Shown here piece after piece: positions 16,354 to 23,081 of a stretch of DNA of 23,357 nucleotides; the stretch's first letter is position 1; the number at the start of each line of letters is the position of its first letter. A model generated the notes under the pieces. It was not told the DNA's origin and searched no databases. It worked only from the letters and a program-made list of their open reading frames with translations. Both the position numbers and the translations under genes were made by a program. The stretch is from a virus. The DNA is taken from IMG/VR virus record IMGVR_UViG_3300017977_000100, positions 1 to 23,357 of that record. One strand, 5' to 3'.

Positions 16354-16883
16354 CTTGGTACTGCCACAGAATGATTTTGAACAGCATGTTGATGGTCGGT
16401 AAGATTACCTTTTTCATCATGGATTTTTTTAGATACTTTTAGATTTTTAGTTATCTCAACCTCACCATCAAGTATGATTTTTGGAGCTTTACAATTTATT
16501 TTTGAAGAAGATTTAATATTAATTTCACAAGGGGTATCAAAAGTTACTTTTTTCTTTATTGCATCATGAATATAAGTAGTTCCATCCTTAACCCACCTAA
16601 CAATCTTATTTTCATTAATATCATTTGGTAAAGGAACAGATTCATAAGCCGTACCTATTTCGACATAGGCATTTTCATTATCTGCTCCATTTGGATTATG
16701 TACGATTGATTGGTCATTTATAGAGGGTGGCGTAAACTCTTTATAGAACTTAGTTACGCGTGTTCTTACCTCTAGCCAAGGTGTTGAGCGTCCGTCAACA
16801 TCAACTTTTACCTCGCACCGTTTTCCCTCACCAAGAGGGATATAACGAATATCAGTAATCAAACCCTCTTGTTCAAATTTCAC
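16350..16883 (-). CDS. V: Baseplate spike protein V (P2 gpV-like)
   Basis: 177 residues. The N-terminus forms an OB-like domain (LITDIRYIPLGEGKRCEVKV, then WLEVRTRVTKFYKEFTPP). The C-terminal part is a beta-helix-like repeat region (CEINIKSSSKINCKAPKIIL, then VEITKNLKVSKKIHDEKGN). The tail end has a histidine cluster, DHQHAVQNH, resembling the HxH iron-binding tip seen in P2 gpV, which sharpens the spike that pierces the membrane. Its ATG overlaps the upstream gene by four bases. The position just before W and J is as in P2. Confidence 0.88.
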   Translation of the reverse strand: MKFEQEGLITDIRYIPLGEGKRCEVKVDVDGRSTPWLEVRTRVTKFYKEFTPPSINDQSIVHNPNGADNENAYVEIGTAYESVPLPNDINENKIVRWVKDGTTYIHDAIKKKVTFDTPCEINIKSSSKINCKAPKIILDGEVEITKNLKVSKKIHDEKGNLTDHQHAVQNHSVAVPR

Positions 16884-17251
16884 TTACCAGCCTTTTTATC
16901 GGTTTCATAGTAGATAACCAACTGTTTTAATTGGTTCTCTATTTTTTCGTAACATACTTTTGTGTTTTCACGCTCAATTTGATTAATTTCAGAAACTATA
17001 TTTAACAGTTCCCTATTATGCTTTTCTGCCTCTTCTTGAAGCTTCAAAGCATTCTTTTGATTTTCAACTGCCTTTTCTAAGGATTCAGCAAACTTTTTAT
17101 TTGTTGCTCTATCACGAATGACGATATAGAGCAACACGCTAGAGACAATCAGAAGAATAAGTACAGTTGCACCGAGAACACCAGCTTGAAGATATACTTC
17201 AGCAGTATTTGCCACCGTGTCACTCACTGCTCCCTCTATTGCTAACGCCAT
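16880..17251 (-). CDS. Single-pass membrane protein with long coiled coil, unknown (possible holin-class)
   Basis: 123 residues, the first gene of the leftward operon. After a short polar N-terminus there is one hydrophobic span (about 24-46, LGATVLILLIVSSVLLYIVI), then a highly charged helix of about 70 residues with heptads (KFAESLEKAVENQKN, LKLQEEAEKHNRELL) and a short tail. Similar small TM/coiled-coil proteins lie near holin or tail genes in various phages, but no family is recognised. It could be a holin, an i-spanin-like part or a tail assembly anchor. The start is supported by AAGGAA about ten bases upstream. Confidence 0.75.
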   Translation of the reverse strand: MALAIEGAVSDTVANTAEVYLQAGVLGATVLILLIVSSVLLYIVIRDRATNKKFAESLEKAVENQKNALKLQEEAEKHNRELLNIVSEINQIERENTKVCYEKIENQLKQLVIYYETDKKAGK

Positions 17252-17327
17252 AACTTATTAATTCCTTATATAAAATATTTAATTCTTATATAAAGCATTT
17301 AACTAAAATTCTTTAAAGTTTGTCAAT
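17252..17327 (-). promoter_or_regulatory. Probable late promoter region with 20-bp tandem repeat
   Basis: This AT-rich divergent gap lies between the leftward tail operon and the rightward orphan gene. Two near-identical direct repeats lie side by side: 17261-17281 (ATTCCTTATATAAAATATTT plus one A) and 17282-17301 (ATTCTTATATAAAGCATTTA). On the minus strand each gives a TATATAAG-like box. They may be activator sites for late transcription. No exact -35/-10 pair is certain. Confidence 0.5.
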
Positions 17328-17729
17328 GTGGTTTTTGATATAATCTTTTATGTTTATAAAGTTGTTGACCTCTCATCAAAAAAAGATAGTTCACTGAAAG
17401 TATCGGAGATAGCAAACTGGTGTCACCAAGAGAAGCTAAACAACCCAATACTATTTCTAAGTCACCCAACAGCAGAAGAACACAGAGATATAGAGAATGA
17501 AGCCTATACTATATGCAAAATCCTTATCGAGAAACAATTTACCCAAGAGGTAAATTTTCCATACATGGAGAGAAAAATATTCAGAAAAGAACCTAACAGA
17601 TACATTGTAAAATCAACAATAGAACTGAACAATGTCACTAGTTTGTGGTCATGTGACATAAAATATATAGGCAAGGATGAAGAGTATATGAATATTAATA
17701 ACTGGGACTACAAGTTATCCTTTCAATAA
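17328..17729 (+). CDS. Orphan small protein convergent on the repressor, unknown
   Basis: 133 residues from a GTG at 17328; no in-frame ATG is nearby, and a TAA at 17304-17306 bounds the frame upstream. The ribosome site is weak. No signal peptide, membrane span or known motif is clear. The middle has a Glu-rich helix (AEEHRDIENEAYTICKILIE) and the end is beta-like (YIVKSTIELNNVTSLWSCDI). It reads away from the tail operon and its last 15 bases overlap the 3' end of the repressor gene. Such a place between late genes and the repressor often holds anti-repressors or exclusion genes, but nothing in the sequence shows a function. Confidence 0.6.
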   Translation: MVFDIIFYVYKVVDLSSKKDSSLKVSEIANWCHQEKLNNPILFLSHPTAEEHRDIENEAYTICKILIEKQFTQEVNFPYMERKIFRKEPNRYIVKSTIELNNVTSLWSCDIKYIGKDEEYMNINNWDYKLSFQ

Positions 17730-18392
17730 TCTACCAACAACGACACCAAGGACATCAAAGTAATCATTTGGTATTCCACCAGAGACTATACAGTCCCTAT
17801 AGTCCTTGTTGCAATTTGAAATAATAATATCGCCGTTTACTTTAAAAGTTAGATTTTTAACCATTACCCCTTGTTCAGCCTCAATCACATATTTACCATC
17901 ATTAAACTTATCACCTTGTGTATAAGTCTTTATCTCTTCAAATAAAACGATATCAGAATTATCAATATATGGCTTCATGCTATCTCCAAGCACAATAAGT
18001 GCTTTCAAATCTACGCTTTCCCTATATTTTTTCTCAACTAGATATTTATCAATATAAATATATTTTTCAGATGTTTCCCTATTTATAAAGCCTCCAACGA
18101 TTGGCACTCTAATTGTATTTTCAAACATTTTTTCTAATCTAGGCATCTCATTTTTAATTATTCTCCTTATCACTTCATCACTATCGTCAAAAAGATACTG
18201 AACGGGTATCTCTAAAATATCAGCGAAAGCGACTATGAATTCCACTTTTGGATTACTGCCAGACTCATAAGAGCTTATATATTTTCCCTTGCAAGTCATA
18301 CCAGTCAAAACTTCAACTCTATAGGCTAACTGGTTCTGAGTAAGATGCTTTTTTTCTCTGTATTTTCGCAATTTCTCACCGAACAAAACCAA
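17715..18392 (-). CDS. CI/LexA-type phage repressor (HTH + S24 peptidase domain)
   Basis: The N-terminal HTH is at about residues 7-66 (LTQNQLAYRV, then ISSYESG), of the Xre/CI type. The C-terminal S24 domain runs from about 95 to 225, with the catalytic Ser in VLGDSMKP (Ser138) and Lys in GVMVKNL (Lys179). The usual Ala-Gly autocleavage dipeptide between the domains appears here as Gly-Gly (VGGF, residues 100-101). The frame has no ATG: it opens with TTG at 18392, but the TTG at 18386 lies six bases after GGAG and may be the true start. It faces the early genes across 231 bases with the operators. It should keep the early promoter off in the lysogen and be inactivated in the SOS response. 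Confidence 0.92.
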   Translation of the reverse strand: MVLFGEKLRKYREKKHLTQNQLAYRVEVLTGMTCKGKYISSYESGSNPKVEFIVAFADILEIPVQYLFDDSDEVIRRIIKNEMPRLEKMFENTIRVPIVGGFINRETSEKYIYIDKYLVEKKYRESVDLKALIVLGDSMKPYIDNSDIVLFEEIKTYTQGDKFNDGKYVIEAEQGVMVKNLTFKVNGDIIISNCNKDYRDCIVSGGIPNDYFDVLGVVVGRLLKG

Positions 18393-18511
18393 TCTCCATA
18401 ATCATAATATTAAAACTTTTCAACATTTTATACTTGTAACTTATTTTTTTAATTCATGCTAATCATAAAACAACACTCAGTATTTAACATTGTTACATTT
18501 TACAGGAAAAG

Positions 18512-18532
18512 AATTACTTTTAAAATCATTTT
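18512..18532. promoter_or_regulatory. Operator copy 1 (21-bp repeat)
   Basis: Perfect copy of the sequence at 18564-18584. Its core ATTACTTTTAAAATCAT is a 17-bp imperfect palindrome (six of eight pairs match around the central base), the size of a lambdoid repressor operator. It lies between the two divergent promoters. Confidence 0.7.
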
Positions 18533-18563
18533 AATATTTACATTCAACCCAAATAGTAAAAAA

Positions 18564-18584
18564 AATTACTTTTAAAATCATTTT
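18564..18584. promoter_or_regulatory. Operator copy 2 (21-bp repeat)
   Basis: Identical to copy 1, 52 bases to the right. It covers the -35 and spacer positions of the TATAAT promoter at 18588-18593, so repressor bound here would block early transcription. Confidence 0.75.
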
Positions 18585-18623
18585 TTATATAATCATATAG
18601 ATTTTTATTCAAAAGGGTTATAA

Positions 18624-19085
18624 ATGCTAGATGTTTCTCAAATTTCTGAAATTTTAGACATAACGCCACAGCAGGTATACAACCATATAGATAACGAAAA
18701 TCTAAAGGCAGATAAGAGGGGTGGAAAGTATGTTGTTAAACTAAAAGATTTCAACGACTTTCAGGATTTTTTCTATGAGACCAAACATAAGTCAAAAGGT
18801 TTTAAAACACCGAACCCAAAGCAGTTTGAAACTATGCAGGAGTTCATCGAAGATATAAAAAACAAAGACATACCATATGAGGTTTTCCTTTCAAAATACA
18901 GAGATATAGACAAACTTATCGCACCAATCAAAAATTTTATCAAATTCAAAAGGGACTTACAAATAGTCTATGATTTTAAGATAAAAAAGTTGAATCAAAA
19001 TGAGCTGTCCACAAAATACAACCTATCAAAGAGGTCAATCGAAGAGATTACAAGAAGCAAAAAAAACTACATAAAGATATATTAA
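18624..19085 (+). CDS. Early two-HTH DNA-binding protein (excisionase/Cox-like)
   Basis: 153 residues. Residues 1-45 form a MerR/excisionase-type HTH (VSQISEILDITPQQVYNHID, then a GGKYVVKLKDF wing). The C-terminus has a second HTH-like segment (LNQNELSTKYNLSKRSIEEI). The middle is helical and charged. It is the first early gene, directly under the operator-controlled promoter, with AAAAGGG before the ATG. This is the place of Cox/Cro-type proteins in P2-like phages, so it may oppose the repressor or act in excision or replication initiation. No integrase gene is in the window to support excision. Confidence 0.8.
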   Translation: MLDVSQISEILDITPQQVYNHIDNENLKADKRGGKYVVKLKDFNDFQDFFYETKHKSKGFKTPNPKQFETMQEFIEDIKNKDIPYEVFLSKYRDIDKLIAPIKNFIKFKRDLQIVYDFKIKKLNQNELSTKYNLSKRSIEEITRSKKNYIKIY

Positions 19086-19114
19086 AAGATTACAAAAAAG
19101 ATTTCATAAAGCTT

Positions 19115-19131
19115 TACTATAGTAATATTAC
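19115..19131. promoter_or_regulatory. Overlapping palindromes before the RHH gene
   Basis: TACTATAGTA (19115-19124) and GTAATATTAC (19122-19131) are both perfect 10-bp palindromes sharing three bases. They lie about 40 bases before the RHH start, a usual place for RHH autoregulation sites. Confidence 0.6.
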
Positions 19132-19166
19132 AGTATATCAAATAGAGTAAGTCAGAAAGGAAAAAA

Positions 19167-19364
19167 ATGTCACTTATAGAAGGTGTAAAAAAGAAGTCTG
19201 AAAAACCAGCAAAGCAAAAAATTCTATCTACTAGACTAGACGAAAACTTAGTTGACAGATTTAGAGAACTTGTAAAAATACACAATTTTAAACAAAAAGA
19301 CATCATGACCAATGCAATAAAAAGTGCCATAATTGACATGGAAAAGCTTTTAGAAAAAAATTAA
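19167..19364 (+). CDS. Ribbon-helix-helix DNA-binding protein (CopG/ParG-like)
   Basis: 65 residues. After a basic, flexible N-terminus (about 1-18, rich in Lys and Pro), the core KILSTRLDENLVDRFRELVK forms the ribbon and first helix, and the following FKQKDIMTNAIKSAIIDMEK the second helix, as in CopG/Arc/ParG. Such proteins bind DNA as dimers and often repress their own promoter or the replication genes of plasmids. The ribosome site AGAAAGGAAA is near the ATG. It lies just before the primase gene and after the palindromic sites. No ParA partner was found, so copy control is more likely than partition. Confidence 0.85.
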   Translation: MSLIEGVKKKSEKPAKQKILSTRLDENLVDRFRELVKIHNFKQKDIMTNAIKSAIIDMEKLLEKN

Positions 19365-19370
19365 TTGGGA

Positions 19371-19431
19371 GAGGAGTCTAACTCCTCAGATAAGTTGATA
19401 CAACTTACTTAGTGGTGTAAGTAATTGTATC
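19371..19431 (+). promoter_or_regulatory. Tandem and mutually exclusive hairpins in front of the primase gene
   Basis: Hairpin 1: GAGGAGT-CTA-ACTCCTC (19371-19387), 7-bp stem. Hairpin 2: TAAGTTG-ATA-CAACTTA (19391-19407), 7-bp stem. An alternative hairpin 3 pairs GATACAACTTAC (19397-19408) with GTAAG (19417-19421) and TTGTATC (19425-19431), leaving a three-base bulge. Hairpins 2 and 3 share bases 19397-19407 and cannot form together. None is followed by a strong U-run. Confidence 0.6.
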
Positions 19432-19468
19432 GTCATTATCCTTTAAACAGAGATTAAAAAGGCGTAAA

Positions 19469-20479
19469 ATGAACGATAATACAGAACTAGCATCCTTAAA
19501 AGAACAGCTAGATATACTTTCTGTTGCAAAGATGTATGGAGAAGTAAAAAAATCAGGTAGTAACTACTGCTACAAAAATGATAAAAGCATAGTTTTCAAT
19601 CCATCAAAACAGATATTCTCAAACTTTAATGGGGATATCACAGGTGGAAGCGTGTTAGACTTAGTTTGTTACATGGAAAAACTAAACTTGCACGATGGTA
19701 TTAACCGACTCAAAGAGCTTTCAGGGGTTGATACATATAAGCCAACTAAAACTAGGCTACTAGAAAGAAAAAAGAAACAGGTAAAGCCTGTCAACTTCGA
19801 TAATCTGCATAAATATTCAGAGAGAGACCTCCAAAGAGGGAAAACGCTCAAACCATTTACATATGAAGAAGAAAACAAAACTCACTTAATGGTTCAAAGC
19901 CATTTCAAAAAGTTGTTTGAAGCATCAATATTCCCACTGAGTTTTAAATCAAAGTTCGATTATCTGCACAATAAGATACTTGGATATGATGACTTTTTTA
20001 GATGCCCTAGTATTATTATCCGTGACAGTACAGGTAAGATTGTTGATAAAGTAGCGTATAGACCAAAGAAGCCAGACCAGTATGACGACTGGTCAGAACC
20101 AAAGTATATACATAAGAACGCAAATAATCGAGGAGACGACTTTCTGTATCCATTTCAATCAGAGATGGAGAAGATTATCCATAGAGAAAAATATATCATT
20201 GTTGGTGAAGGAATTAAAAATAGCCTAAATGGCTTATTGTACAGCGTTCCATTTATCACCACTGGTGGCTCTTCGGTATATGCCGATGAAAGACTCATAG
20301 TATACATAAAAGACCTTACCCAGCAAGGGTATGGGATTATCTGTATGTTCGATGGGGACAAAGCAGGCAAAAACGGATTCAACGCTTTTCAAGAAGCCAT
20401 GGGAATGAATCTTGAAAACTATCTAAGCTTTCAATCCAACTTAGACTTTGTTGACTACCTCCAAGAGGAGTCAAAATGA
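19469..20479 (+). CDS. TOPRIM-type primase with degenerate CHC2-like zinc finger
   Basis: 336 residues. Residues about 30-65 align by eye to the CHC2 zinc finger of DnaG-like primases (NYCYKNDKSIVFNPSKQIFS, then a GGSVLDLV end). Only one of the zinc ligands (Cys34) is left; the second Cys pair is replaced (FSNFNGDITGG). The C-terminal TOPRIM domain (about 240-330) has the catalytic Glu in VGEGIKNS (Glu247) and the DxD in MFDGDKAGK (Asp295, Asp297). The segment between (about 100-240) is probably the catalytic core linker. It ends in an ATGA overlap with the helicase gene. Primase and helicase together should start phage DNA synthesis at the nearby origin. Confidence 0.88.
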   Translation: MNDNTELASLKEQLDILSVAKMYGEVKKSGSNYCYKNDKSIVFNPSKQIFSNFNGDITGGSVLDLVCYMEKLNLHDGINRLKELSGVDTYKPTKTRLLERKKKQVKPVNFDNLHKYSERDLQRGKTLKPFTYEEENKTHLMVQSHFKKLFEASIFPLSFKSKFDYLHNKILGYDDFFRCPSIIIRDSTGKIVDKVAYRPKKPDQYDDWSEPKYIHKNANNRGDDFLYPFQSEMEKIIHREKYIIVGEGIKNSLNGLLYSVPFITTGGSSVYADERLIVYIKDLTQQGYGIICMFDGDKAGKNGFNAFQEAMGMNLENYLSFQSNLDFVDYLQEESK

Positions 20480-22281
20480 ATAACATTGATAAAAAGCTTG
20501 AAAAAATCAAGCAAAAAGCTCAAGCATCGTTAACCACAGATGATGACAAGCATAACGATGTAAAAAAATACATCGATGAAGCCAACGATATAAGGGAGCG
20601 AAACAAGCTCCACAACGAAGAAGAGGTTATCAAGATTTCAAAAGATTTTGATAAAGCAGTTCATGGTATCAATGAAACATTTGAGACATCGGACAAGATG
20701 TCAATAAAAGATAAACTTGAACTACTCGAAGAGGCATACATGAAGTATGCAAGTAAAAAAGCATCACTTGATAGACTTGGTAGCGAAACACTATTCTTCG
20801 ACTCTATTACAGACACCTATGTCAGGGTGTCATGGCATGAGTATGAAGATATACAGGGTAATAAAAATCAAAGGTTGAGAACAGACAGGTTTAAACCTGC
20901 TGTAATTAAGAAATTTATTGACCTCGACTCAAAAAGAAAGATAGGCATACATATTGAGTCCAAAAAGGTCAATGTCATTATGAGGAACTTTAGACCATAT
21001 ATTAAAGAATTTGAGCCATCAAAGCCTAAATTCTATGGTGATTTCTTCAACACCTATACACCAAATGGATTCCTAGATGTAAAGGTTGAGAACACTTTAA
21101 ACCTATCGAAGTTCACAAGTGTAACCCTGCCTATAAGATATCCTCACATCAATGCGTTGCTGGAAAATATCGCCCCTTTTGAGGGAGAGAGAGTGTTTAT
21201 GTTGAACTGGTTAAGTACAATACTAAATACCTCTCAAAAGACGAGAACAGCAATCATTTTAAAAGGTATTCAGCGTACTGGTAAAGGTGTATTCTCATCA
21301 AAAATTATAGAGTATGCCATGAATGAGGCGAACTGCTTCACAGCAACCAACGCCAACCTATCGGACAACTTCAATAACTACTTAGAGGATAAGTTATTCA
21401 TAAAGTTCGATGAAGTCAAAGGTGATTTCCATAAAGACAAAGATATCGCAAACAAAATAAAACTAATCGTATCTGAAGAGAATATATCAATTCGGTCAAT
21501 GCATACAAACCCCTATATGATTCGTTTCTACGCAAACTGTATATTTCTGTCCAATGAAGAGCTACCTATACCAATGGATCAGAGTGATGAGAGGCTCTCC
21601 GTTATTGAAACGAGGTCAAAAACACTAGCAGAAGTAGCTGAAGAAAAATTCAATCTTGAAATCAGAGAGTTTATTCAGCTGATAGAAGAAGAAAGAGACG
21701 AATTCATAATTCACCTAAAAATGTGCAAATACAACAAGCAGTTGGCGAGTAGCACTATAAAGAACAAGACAAAGAAAGCCATTCAGGACGCTACTGCGAC
21801 CACTCAATCTATCCTAAAAACAGCTTTCAGGGCGAAAGACTACGAAACGATAGACGAAATGCTCATTGAAGCGATAGAGGATAGCCAATACGAAGTTACC
21901 ATCAAGGGCGAAAAAGAAGTGCTTGTTGAAAATCCAGACGGAAGCCATAAGGTCAAGAAACCTATACCTTTTACACAAAACAACGAGACTATGAGACAAC
22001 ACTTCATGCAAGAAGTTGAATCGGGTCAGATATCAAACACATCGCTCAAATGGTTCTCTATAGTCATGAACATAGAGCATATCTTAAAAAGTGACCTAAA
22101 GTTTGGGAAGTTCTGGAACCTCATCCTCAGCTCACCAGTAAGCGTAAAATTGAAAGCTGCTGAGTCACAGAAGATAGAGAAATTCAGAACAGTATCTCTA
22201 CATGAAGAGATATCAAACTTCAAGTTTAATGGCACAGATTGGACTTATACAGGCAAAAAAACAGCCGAGCCTATGCAGTAG
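20476..22281 (+). CDS. SF3-type / DUF5906-like replicative helicase
   Basis: 601 residues. The N-terminal 1-100 are helical and charged. From about 240 the ATPase core begins: Walker A in GIQRTGKG (264-271, with Gly instead of the usual Ser/Thr after Lys, as in many DUF5906 proteins), Walker B in LFIKFDEVKG (Asp312, Glu313), and a sensor/arginine block NCIFLSNEELPIP with Asn360 and DERL (Arg373). This arrangement is that of virus and P4-type SF3 helicases. The C-terminal 400-601 is helical with a basic region. Translation is coupled to the primase by ATGA. The 3' end runs directly into the iteron region, as for plasmid and P4-like replication genes. Confidence 0.88.
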   Translation: MNNIDKKLEKIKQKAQASLTTDDDKHNDVKKYIDEANDIRERNKLHNEEEVIKISKDFDKAVHGINETFETSDKMSIKDKLELLEEAYMKYASKKASLDRLGSETLFFDSITDTYVRVSWHEYEDIQGNKNQRLRTDRFKPAVIKKFIDLDSKRKIGIHIESKKVNVIMRNFRPYIKEFEPSKPKFYGDFFNTYTPNGFLDVKVENTLNLSKFTSVTLPIRYPHINALLENIAPFEGERVFMLNWLSTILNTSQKTRTAIILKGIQRTGKGVFSSKIIEYAMNEANCFTATNANLSDNFNNYLEDKLFIKFDEVKGDFHKDKDIANKIKLIVSEENISIRSMHTNPYMIRFYANCIFLSNEELPIPMDQSDERLSVIETRSKTLAEVAEEKFNLEIREFIQLIEEERDEFIIHLKMCKYNKQLASSTIKNKTKKAIQDATATTQSILKTAFRAKDYETIDEMLIEAIEDSQYEVTIKGEKEVLVENPDGSHKVKKPIPFTQNNETMRQHFMQEVESGQISNTSLKWFSIVMNIEHILKSDLKFGKFWNLILSSPVSVKLKAAESQKIEKFRTVSLHEEISNFKFNGTDWTYTGKKTAEPMQ

Positions 22282-22305
22282 GTTCTATCACTCTTAGATA
22301 GAACC
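22281..22305. repeat. 9-bp perfect inverted repeat at the helicase stop
   Basis: GGTTCTATC (22281-22289) and GATAGAACC (22297-22305) with a 7-base loop. The first base is the last base of the stop codon. No T-run follows, so it is more likely an origin structure or transcript end of another kind than a classic terminator. A partial match, GTTCTAT, recurs at the far side of the iterons (22614-22620). Confidence 0.6.
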
Positions 22306-22307
22306 AC

Positions 22308-22384
22308 TAAAAACACTCCATAAACATCCTAGAAACACTATAGAAACACATTAGAAACGGGTTAGAAACACTATAAAAACACTT
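22308..22384 (+). repeat. Left iteron array: seven 11-bp units
   Basis: Seven contiguous units of exactly 11 bases, consensus TAGAAACACTA. Exact or near units are at 22330, 22341, 22352 (TAGAAACGGGT) and 22363; weaker ones (TAAAAACACTC, CATAAACATCC and TAAAAACACTT) are at 22308, 22319 and 22374. The 11-base spacing puts all sites on one face of the helix, as for initiator-binding iterons. Confidence 0.8.
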
Positions 22385-22532
22385 ATAAATCCCACAATAT
22401 AAGAGTTTACTACTTTTATGTTAATATTGTATTTTTATTTTTACACTCTAAGATTTTTTTTCAAAATTATATATATTAAATTTAAAAAATACCATCAAAT
22501 CCCTATATTATGGGATTTACTAGTAATAATCT
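22385..22532. other. AT-rich origin centre with stem-loop
   Basis: About 150 bases of very AT-rich DNA between the opposed iteron arrays, a candidate melting zone. At 22497-22518 AAATCCC-TATATTAT-GGGATTT is a perfect 7-bp inverted repeat. A related AAATCCCACAATATA copy is at 22387-22401, whose partner on the opposite strand is AAATCCCATAATATA from the stem-loop. Confidence 0.6.
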
Positions 22533-22576
22533 TAGTGTTTCTAACCCGTTTCTAACCCGTTTCTAACCCGTTTTTT
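22533..22576 (-). repeat. Right iteron array: four inverted 11-bp units
   Basis: On the minus strand: TAGAAACACTA (22533-22543), TAGAAACGGGT (22544-22554 and again 22555-22565) and a partial AAAAAACGGGT (22566-22576). Units are contiguous, 11 bases each, and point against the left array. Further AGTGG-T-rich 11-base units follow to 22610, mirroring CCACTAAAAA at 22304-22313. Confidence 0.8.
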
Positions 22577-22679
22577 TATCTAATTTTAGTGGTTTTTTAG
22601 TGGTTTTAGTAAAGTTCTATTAGGGAAGAGTTAGTTTTTAAAATTGGGTATACTTTTATAAAAAACTAGGAGTTTAGTT

Positions 22680-23081
22680 TTGGAGACATTTTCAAATGGA
22701 GCTATCAGCTTCAATTACGATACAGAGGAGGAGCTTGTCGACTCAATGCTTATGGTTGCAGGTTTTACGAGGGATTCTTTTGCTTTATACATGGGCATAG
22801 AACCCGATTATTTAGCCAAGAACCCCTTATGGGTCAAGAGATACCTCATTGACACAATAAGCCTTAATTTGGAGCATCTAGGCTACGTGATGGAGGACTC
22901 ACGCCAAAAGGGTATGCTGTCAGAATATGAGGCAGAGGTACAACGTATTAGCGAGAAAGCATTAGGTGCTGACCATATCCAACAACCGATAATTATAAAT
23001 AGCAATAAGATACTAAGTAAGGATGGCATACTTAGAATATCTATACTTTCAAACATAACCAGTGAGCTTAAAAACATATAA
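22680..23081 (+). CDS. Unknown early protein, 133 residues, downstream of the origin
   Basis: The TTG start is favoured by AGGAG eight bases upstream. A candidate -10 (TATACT, 22649-22654) lies just before it. The protein is helical and acidic in the first half; residues 29-50 (GFTRDSFALYMGIEPDYLAK) have the feel of a helix-turn-helix. The end is Ile/Leu-rich (KILSKDGILRISILSNIT). No family recognised. It may be a replication accessory or regulator, or the first gene of a further early block beyond the window. Confidence 0.65.
   Translation: METFSNGAISFNYDTEEELVDSMLMVAGFTRDSFALYMGIEPDYLAKNPLWVKRYLIDTISLNLEHLGYVMEDSRQKGMLSEYEAEVQRISEKALGADHIQQPIIINSNKILSKDGILRISILSNITSELKNI

Larger units (their letters stand above)
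18393..18623. promoter_or_regulatory. Divergent control region (repressor / early genes)
   Basis: Rightwards, TATAAT at 18588-18593 is a strong -10 for the gene at 18624, with T-rich DNA upstream as in Campylobacterota promoters. Leftwards, TATAAA at 18427-18432 (minus strand) is a candidate -10 for the repressor. The region contains the two operator-like repeats described separately. Confidence 0.65.

Noticed and set aside
18624-19085. Calling this gene cox or xis outright
   Set aside because: It has an excisionase-like HTH and the right position, but there is no integrase or att site in the window and it is longer than usual Cox proteins.
19082-19339. Minus-strand 85-codon frame, Phe/Leu/Ser-rich
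   Set aside because: It is antisense to the RHH gene and its palindromic operator, and the RHH reading is far more convincing.
22281-22305. Hairpin after the helicase gene as a classic intrinsic terminator
   Set aside because: The 9-bp stem is perfect but no T-run follows on the plus strand; the element is better treated as part of the origin region.
22308-22576. CRISPR-like array
   Set aside because: The units are only 11 bases, contiguous without spacers and in two opposed blocks, so they fit iterons and not CRISPR repeats.
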